A stretch of 9,998 nucleotides of DNA, taken from contig JAJZDO010000716.1 of NCBI GenBank assembly GCA_021805955.1, forward strand, positions 1 to 9,998. The letters run 5' to 3'. The notes beneath the pieces were generated by a model. The model saw only the letters and a program-made list of their open reading frames with translations, did not search any database and was not told where the DNA came from. Source of the stretch: Acidobacteriota bacterium (lineage in GTDB: Bacteria; Acidobacteriota; Terriglobia; Terriglobales; Acidobacteriaceae). Shown here in pieces: positions 6,299 through 9,998 of this stretch. The translations under genes and the position numbers were made by a program. How positions within the stretch are numbered: position 1 is the stretch's first letter; every line of letters starts with the position of its first letter.

Positions 6299-6356
6299 AA
6301 GTCTCGGCACCCGGATGATGAGCCTCAGGGTGGACTTGGAGACTTTTTAGATCCGG
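6299..6356 (+). promoter_or_regulatory. Leader RNA with terminator-like hairpin and competing pairing
   Basis: Just after the predicted start, AAGTCTC (6299-6305) can pair perfectly with GAGACTT (6339-6345). Inside it CACCC (6308-6312) pairs with GGGTG (6328-6332), and the outer stem runs into a T5 tract, as in an intrinsic terminator. CCGGAT (6311-6316) can instead pair with ATCCGG (6351-6356). That crosses the first stem, so the two are mutually exclusive or form a pseudoknot. This arrangement resembles an attenuator. I recognise no known riboswitch class, and the structure rests on hand pairing alone. Confidence 0.35.
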
Positions 6357-6458
6357 CACCGTGAGCAAAGTATAGGCACAGATCGAGGGGTAAGTAATTC
6401 GCTCCACTCGGCAACCAACAGAATCGGTGGCAAGCCAACCGCAGCAGCACCTTATTTT

Positions 6459-6464
6459 AGGAGA
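6459..6464 (+). promoter_or_regulatory. Ribosome binding site of the receptor gene
   Basis: AGGAGA lies 7 nt before ATG 6472. It sets the start there rather than at the in-frame GTG 6427, which has no such site and would add 15 residues ahead of the signal peptide. Confidence 0.75.
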
Positions 6465-6471
6465 CCACTTT

Positions 6472-9400
6472 ATGATTTCGAACGCAGCATCATCACAGCC
6501 CAAACGCCCGGCATGGAATTTGATATGGATGGCCTGCTTCCTCGCCCTGCTTCTGGTGGGACTCTGCCCGGGATCCTTTGCACAGTCGGATACCGGACGG
6601 GTCGTGGGAACAGTGACAGACCCCACAGGGGCGGCCATTTCAGGCGCGACCGTCACCATCACAAATCGGGACAATGGATTGAAGTTCAACGCGACCGCCA
6701 ATGCCGCCGGTGAATTCACCGTTTTTGCCGTGCCACGTGGCAACTATACGGCCAAGATCGACGCCACGGGATTTCAGTCTCAGACCACGGCCTTCACCCT
6801 TACGGTGACTCAGGTACAGACGCTCATCTTCACACTACAGCCTGGAGCGGTGACGACGACGGTACACGTCTCGAGCGCGGCGCCGCTGCTGAACACGACC
6901 AATGCCACATTGGGCGAAACCATCCAGGGACCGCAGATCACCCAACTGCCGTTGAACGGACTAAACTTTACCAACCTTGCGCTCTTGACTCCAGGCGTGA
7001 CCCAGGGCGCGTATGGCAATGGCAACAGCGGTGTCTCCGGAAACGCGGAGAGTTTCCGCTATAACGAAAGCGGAAGCGCGTCATTAGCCGTCAACGGTCT
7101 TCCACCCACAGCGAACAATTACATCCTGGACGGTGTGGACAACAACGACGACCTGGTCAACACCCTTATTTTCTTTCCCCCCATCTTTGCCACGCAGGAA
7201 TTTAAGGTAGACACCAGCGTGGCCCCGGCGCAATATGGACGCGCTGGGGGCGCCATCGTCATTAGTTCCATCAAATCCGGAACCAACTCAATCCACGGCT
7301 CTGCCTTCGAGTATTATCGCAGCGGCAAGTTCGACTCGAATCCGTACTACATTTTCCCCGGCGAACACTTTACTCCAAACCCCGCCTACAATCGCAACCA
7401 GTTTGGCGGAGATGTTGGCCTGCCAATTATAAAAAACAAGCTATTTGCGTTTGGAGATTATCAGGCGTGGCGCGAGCGCACTCCTGTTGGCGGCCATCTT
7501 GTGACGGTTCCAACGGCGAAGATGCGGACCGGAGATCTGTCGGAGGTGTTGGACCCAAATCTCAATCCGCATCCGTTCAATCATTCCACCTTGTGCGCGC
7601 CAAATGGACCCGCCACGGGAGAAATTTTCGACCCAATTACATGCCAGCAGTTTTCCTATAATGGCCAACCGAACGTCATCCCGCCTAATCGCTTGAATCC
7701 GGCGGCGGTGAACTATCTCAACGCCTATCCGTTGCCGACGCTGTCCAACACGATCTTCGATAACTACGAAACATTTGAGACGGCGATCACCAATTACAAC
7801 GACTTCGATATTCGCCTGGATTGGAATGCGACCGCGAAGGATATGGTTTTCTTCCGCTACAGCTATGACAATTCCGCCCAGGTAAAGAACTCGGAATTCC
7901 AGAAACTGCCAGCGGGCTTTGGCACAGGTTCCAGCTACAGCCATGCGCGCGGGTATGACCTGGGCTATACCCACGTTTTCACGCCAAATGCGGTGAACGA
8001 GTTCCACGCAAATTACAACCGCGACGATTATGGTTATCAGCCGCCCTTCTACGGTGTCCCGGTTTCCAAGAACCTCGGCATCGTGAACGCGAATCGCAGC
8101 CTGGAAACCAGCGGCGGTGCGTTAATCGGCGGCTACGGCTATGAGATTGAATACACCGGCGACTATGGGTTGTATGCAGTTCCGCAAAACAACATTGAGG
8201 GGACGGACACGTTTAACTGGGAGCACGGCAAGCATTCCTTCAAGTTCGGCGGGACGTTGATTCACCGCCAGATGGAGTATTTCCGTCCCATTGCAGGCAA
8301 AGGGTTCTTTAATCTCTCGGGCAACGGGCAGGACTTTACCGGGTACGAGGTCTCCGATCTATTGTCGTCCTTTGTCGATAACTATTCGATTGGCGCGCAA
8401 AATGGATTCTTCGCGAACGTCAGTCAGGAAGACGGTTTGTTCGCGCAGGACGACTGGCGCGTCGATCGCCGCTTGACCGTCAATCTGGGCGTGCGCTGGG
8501 ACATGATCACCTGGCCCTATGAAGAACATAATCGTCAGGCGTCGTTCGATGTGGCGACTGGCGACGTGCTGCTGGCAGGGCAGAACGGCGTCTCCCGCAG
8601 CATTGTGAACCAGGACTACAATTACTGGAGTCCGCGTCTCGGTTTTGCCTACGATGTCCATGGCAATGGCAGAACCGTTCTGCGCGGCGGGTACGGCATG
8701 TACTATTACCCGACCTATGGAGGCATCAGCAATCAGTTAGGACAACAACCTCCATTCGGCGGCTCTGTCGACTATCAGGCACGACTCGGCTACTGCATTG
8801 CCTTCACAGGCCAGACGCCACAGGTAGGGACGGATAGTTATGCAAGCTGCAAGGTAAGTTCCGTAAACCAAACCACTCCGCTGCCGCAGCCCGGATTTCC
8901 GAACTTCAATCCGGCAGCACCGCCCGCTGGTCTCAGCACCATTGCTGTGAATCGGAACAACAAGCAAAGCGATGTGCAGGAATGGAATTTGCAGCTGGAA
9001 CAGCAACTGGCTGCCCACGATGTGTTCGATATTGCCTATGTTGCGAACAAGGTCGATCGCATGCCTAGTTACTATAACTACACGCTGTATCAGTTCGGCG
9101 CCGGTGCACCGCTGCCGACGGGAGAAAGATATTTCCCGAATCTTGGAACCATTACGTATGCGACCTACAACGCATCTGCGAACTATAGCGGATTACAGGT
9201 TCAATACCAGCATCGCGCCACGAACCTGATCACGACCGCAGCATACACATGGTCTCACACCATGGATGACAACTGCGGGACGCTTTGCTTGTTCTACAAT
9301 CCGAAAGCCAGCTATGGTAATTCAGCCCAGGACGAGCGGAATGTATTCACTTTCTCCACTGTCTATTACTTTCCATTCGGTCGCGGCCAGCGCTTCGGCG

Positions 9401-9891
9401 GCCAGGTCTCTCGGCCCGTGGATTGGTTGATCGGCGGTTGGCAAACGAACCTGATCACGCTGCTGGCGAGCGGTCAACCATTTGACCTTTCAACGGGGCT
9501 CACGGCTACCGGCAACGAGCCGGACCAGGTGCAGCCGGTGAAATATCCGAAAGGCATCCGCGGTTATTGGTTCGATCCGTCCTCGTTTTCAGTTGCGAAT
9601 ATTCCCACGGAGACAGTGAATGGCAACCAAGTCTATACACGCTTCGGAACCGCGCGTCGTAACCAGCTTTTTGGTCCGGGACAGCGCATTGTCAACTTTT
9701 CCATGCAAAAAAATATCCATGTGACAGACCGCTATTCTTTGGAGCTGCACGGAGACGCATTTAACGTATTTAATACTCCGCAGTTTACGAACCCAGGGAG
9801 TACCTACAATCAGAGTACATTCGGAAAAATCACAAGCGTCCAACTTAACACCAATCGCCAGATTCAACTTGCGGCGCGTTTCGTGTTCTGA
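6472..9891 (+). CDS. Oar-like TonB-dependent outer-membrane receptor
   Basis: This outer-membrane beta-barrel is predicted to import a substrate using TonB/ExbBD energy. The product is 1139 residues. It has a Sec signal peptide (basic KRPAW, hydrophobic core about 17-31, likely cleavage after SFA at 37). A carboxypeptidase-regulatory-like Ig fold follows at about 41-125 (GRVVGTVTDPTGAAISGATV). The plug, about 130-270, has LPLNGLNFTNLALLTPGV and YILDGVDNND, motifs typical of the acidobacterial/Oar group. The rest is a long barrel rich in Tyr, Asn and Gly with alternating aromatic strands, ending in AARFVF; the terminal Phe is the usual signal for barrel assembly. The mature protein shows six cysteines in three close pairs (375/391, 775/793, 935/939), probably loop disulfides. 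It is far longer than classical siderophore receptors, as is normal for this family. Substrate is unknown; polysaccharide, peptide or adhesion-type roles are all possible. It is monocistronic by its terminator and divergent from the propeller regulator. Confidence 0.95.
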   Translation: MISNAASSQPKRPAWNLIWMACFLALLLVGLCPGSFAQSDTGRVVGTVTDPTGAAISGATVTITNRDNGLKFNATANAAGEFTVFAVPRGNYTAKIDATGFQSQTTAFTLTVTQVQTLIFTLQPGAVTTTVHVSSAAPLLNTTNATLGETIQGPQITQLPLNGLNFTNLALLTPGVTQGAYGNGNSGVSGNAESFRYNESGSASLAVNGLPPTANNYILDGVDNNDDLVNTLIFFPPIFATQEFKVDTSVAPAQYGRAGGAIVISSIKSGTNSIHGSAFEYYRSGKFDSNPYYIFPGEHFTPNPAYNRNQFGGDVGLPIIKNKLFAFGDYQAWRERTPVGGHLVTVPTAKMRTGDLSEVLDPNLNPHPFNHSTLCAPNGPATGEIFDPITCQQFSYNGQPNVIPPNRLNPAAVNYLNAYPLPTLSNTIFDNYETFETAITNYNDFDIRLDWNATAKDMVFFRYSYDNSAQVKNSEFQKLPAGFGTGSSYSHARGYDLGYTHVFTPNAVNEFHANYNRDDYGYQPPFYGVPVSKNLGIVNANRSLETSGGALIGGYGYEIEYTGDYGLYAVPQNNIEGTDTFNWEHGKHSFKFGGTLIHRQMEYFRPIAGKGFFNLSGNGQDFTGYEVSDLLSSFVDNYSIGAQNGFFANVSQEDGLFAQDDWRVDRRLTVNLGVRWDMITWPYEEHNRQASFDVATGDVLLAGQNGVSRSIVNQDYNYWSPRLGFAYDVHGNGRTVLRGGYGMYYYPTYGGISNQLGQQPPFGGSVDYQARLGYCIAFTGQTPQVGTDSYASCKVSSVNQTTPLPQPGFPNFNPAAPPAGLSTIAVNRNNKQSDVQEWNLQLEQQLAAHDVFDIAYVANKVDRMPSYYNYTLYQFGAGAPLPTGERYFPNLGTITYATYNASANYSGLQVQYQHRATNLITTAAYTWSHTMDDNCGTLCLFYNPKASYGNSAQDERNVFTFSTVYYFPFGRGQRFGGQVSRPVDWLIGGWQTNLITLLASGQPFDLSTGLTATGNEPDQVQPVKYPKGIRGYWFDPSSFSVANIPTETVNGNQVYTRFGTARRNQLFGPGQRIVNFSMQKNIHVTDRYSLELHGDAFNVFNTPQFTNPGSTYNQSTFGKITSVQLNTNRQIQLAARFVF

Positions 9892-9910
9892 AAACTTCTG
9901 CAATCCCACA

Positions 9911-9945
9911 GCCCCGTACTGGTACTAGTGCGGGGCCTTCTCTCT
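9911..9945 (+). terminator. Intrinsic terminator of the receptor gene
   Basis: GCCCCGTACT (9911-9920) and AGTGCGGGGC (9927-9936) form a 10-bp GC-rich stem with one G-T pair around loop GGTACT. A pyrimidine tract CTTCTCTCT follows. It starts 20 bp after the stop codon. The remaining 53 bases of the window show nothing I can identify. Confidence 0.85.
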
Positions 9946-9998
9946 AGATATGTCGAATGATGAACCCTGTCTTGCACAACTTTCAGGGAGCGAGCCGA

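Noticed and set aside
6427..6471. GTG 6427 as the receptor start
   Set aside because: It would put 15 residues ahead of an otherwise typical signal peptide and has no Shine-Dalgarno site, while ATG 6472 has an excellent one.
7441..8007. A 188-codon minus-strand open frame inside the receptor gene
   Set aside because: It lies wholly opposite the receptor's barrel coding region, has no ribosome binding site or recognisable motif, and mirrors the codon bias of the real gene.
1..9998. CRISPR array, insertion sequence, toxin-antitoxin or phage genes
   Set aside because: No regular repeat-spacer pattern, transposase motif, terminal inverted repeat pair or small paired genes were found on either strand.

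Overview
The window reads as chromosomal DNA of an acidobacterium, probably of the Terriglobia/Acidobacteriaceae type. That is an inference from gene style. The clearest clues are a very long Oar-like TonB-dependent receptor with an N-terminal carboxypeptidase-regulatory-like domain, and next to it a membrane-anchored protein joining an OmpR/PhoB-type winged helix to a TolB/PD40 beta-propeller. Both families are strongly expanded in Acidobacteriota. No rRNA operon, CRISPR array, insertion sequence or intact tRNA was found.

Layout. (1) 1-154: possibly the last codons of an upstream gene (weak). (2) 201-2967, + strand: a MIP/aquaporin-family channel followed 79 bp later by a GMC-type FAD oxidoreductase with an extra cysteine cluster. 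Both point the same way and may be co-transcribed, which suggests entry of a small neutral solute and its oxidation; the substrate is unknown. (3) 2968-3855: a gene-free stretch of almost 900 bp. It holds two minus-strand 3' fragments of tRNA genes, one alanine GGC and one methionine-like CAT, both cut at the anticodon loop. This is what tyrosine-recombinase integration into tRNA genes leaves behind, so it is read as an attachment-site scar or island boundary. An inverted repeat centred on the anticodon loop of the second fragment and helically spaced short repeats beside it fit this. (4) 3856-6054, - strand: the winged-helix/propeller regulator, with a clear Shine-Dalgarno site, a sigma70-like promoter and a terminator. 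(5) 6055-6471: a divergent control region with candidate promoters for both sides, a palindrome inside the regulator promoter spacer, a 10-bp-period direct repeat just upstream of it, and a leader RNA with a terminator-like hairpin and a competing pairing. (6) 6472-9891, + strand: the 1139-residue Oar-like receptor, closed by a strong intrinsic terminator at 9911-9945.

Working model (inference). The regulator senses something in the periplasm through its propeller and controls its own gene and the divergent receptor. The receptor brings a large or scarce substrate across the outer membrane. The aquaporin/oxidoreductase pair is a separate unit on the far side of the tRNA-fragment scar. If the scar marks an integrated element, tRNA polarity places the element on the higher-coordinate side, which includes the regulator and receptor. 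The most notable items are the double tRNA-fragment scar, the possible attenuator leader of the receptor, the cysteine cluster of the oxidoreductase and the non-standard selectivity-filter positions of the channel.
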